NCBI GenBank assembly: GCA_011526585.1
Contig: WYBB01000116.1
Location: 1-40,100, forward strand
Direction of reading: 5' to 3'
DNA: 40,100 nt
DNA from: Deltaproteobacteria bacterium
GTDB taxonomy: Bacteria; Myxococcota_A; UBA9042; PHBI01
The notes under the pieces were generated by a model. That model searched no databases. It saw only the letters and a program-made list of their open reading frames with translations, and was not told the origin of the DNA. The translations under genes and the position numbers were made by a program. This document shows positions 39,997 through 40,100 of the stretch, piece after piece. The number at the start of each line of letters is the position of its first letter. The stretch's first letter is position 1.

Positions 39997-40100
39997 CGGG
40001 GGGGGGGGCGCCAAGCGCGCCCCCCGGGGGGAAGAGAGGACGGCCCCCCCCCCCCCGCGGGGGCCACCCGGACAACCCCCCCCCGCGGGGGGCCGCCCCC
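39997..40100. other. Low-complexity G/C homopolymer end, probably unreliable sequence
   Basis: The last ~100 bases are runs of G and C up to 13 long with almost no A or T. Nothing else in the window looks like this, and it coincides with the edge. It is more likely an assembly or base-calling artefact at a contig end than biology. Confidence 0.7.

Overview
The window is GC-rich DNA with the strong third-position bias of a high-GC Gram-negative. It carries many lipoproteins with clear lipoboxes, two Hanks-type Ser/Thr kinases with membrane segments, a PAS histidine kinase fused to a receiver domain, PKD-repeat secreted proteins and an MlaD/MlaE/MlaF lipid-transport cluster. This mix points to the Myxococcota (myxobacteria or close relatives); that is inference, since no rRNA or other marker is present. 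There are 31 apparently intact genes, one partial gene at the left edge, one decayed gene, and no tRNA, rRNA, CRISPR array or transposase. No gap between genes exceeds 300 bases.

Layout. 1-2181 (+): end of a beta-barrel protein, an Ig-like lipoprotein and an RluA pseudouridine synthase. 2379-9079: a large secreted PI-PLC-like/PKD protein, a lipoprotein with an ExbD-like C-terminus (-) and a metallophosphoesterase lipoprotein. 9133-9593 (-): a sulfotransferase remnant. 9706-14971 (+): a YcbB-type L,D-transpeptidase, a BASS-family transporter and a Cache-domain Ser/Thr kinase. 15036-18296 (-): a histidine kinase/receiver protein followed by a second Ser/Thr kinase. 18381-20967 (+): a secreted beta-rich protein, an exported ClpP-like serine peptidase and an MlaD protein. 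21129-26236 (-): a tightly coupled operon of inositol-phosphatase-like protein, TPR lipoprotein, MlaF, MlaE, MlaE, MlaF. 26466-29984 (+): desaturase, exported HhH (DUF4332-like) protein, Sel1-repeat protein, methyltransferase. 30104-34129 (-): K+/H+ antiporter and a DEAD-box helicase with a repeat-rich tail. 34160-36278: small lipoprotein (+), FmdB zinc ribbon (-), radical SAM protein (-). 36448-39964: a duplicated-domain secreted protein, citrate synthase, YceI (-) and a DsbD-alpha-like exported protein. The last ~100 bases are G/C homopolymers and look unreliable.

How the genes fit together. The best candidate for an undescribed system is the Mla-like cluster. It has two different permeases and two different ATPases. 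ATPase 1 has a normal LSGG signature but Asp in place of the Walker-B catalytic Glu. ATPase 2 has a normal Walker B but a broken signature (LGDG). Paired, they would form one good and one degenerate ATP site, as in asymmetric exporters such as TAP, and unlike the homodimeric E. coli MlaF2E2. The single MlaD lies on the opposite strand, 29 bases after an exported ClpP-like peptidase with a full Ser-His-Asp triad.

Two non-coding signals also stand out. One is a symmetric nested-hairpin element present twice (20966-21090 and 37327-37467); its 32-nt cores differ only in the loop and at one G-U/G-C pair. The other is a set of three intergenic hairpins sharing the loop ACGAG.
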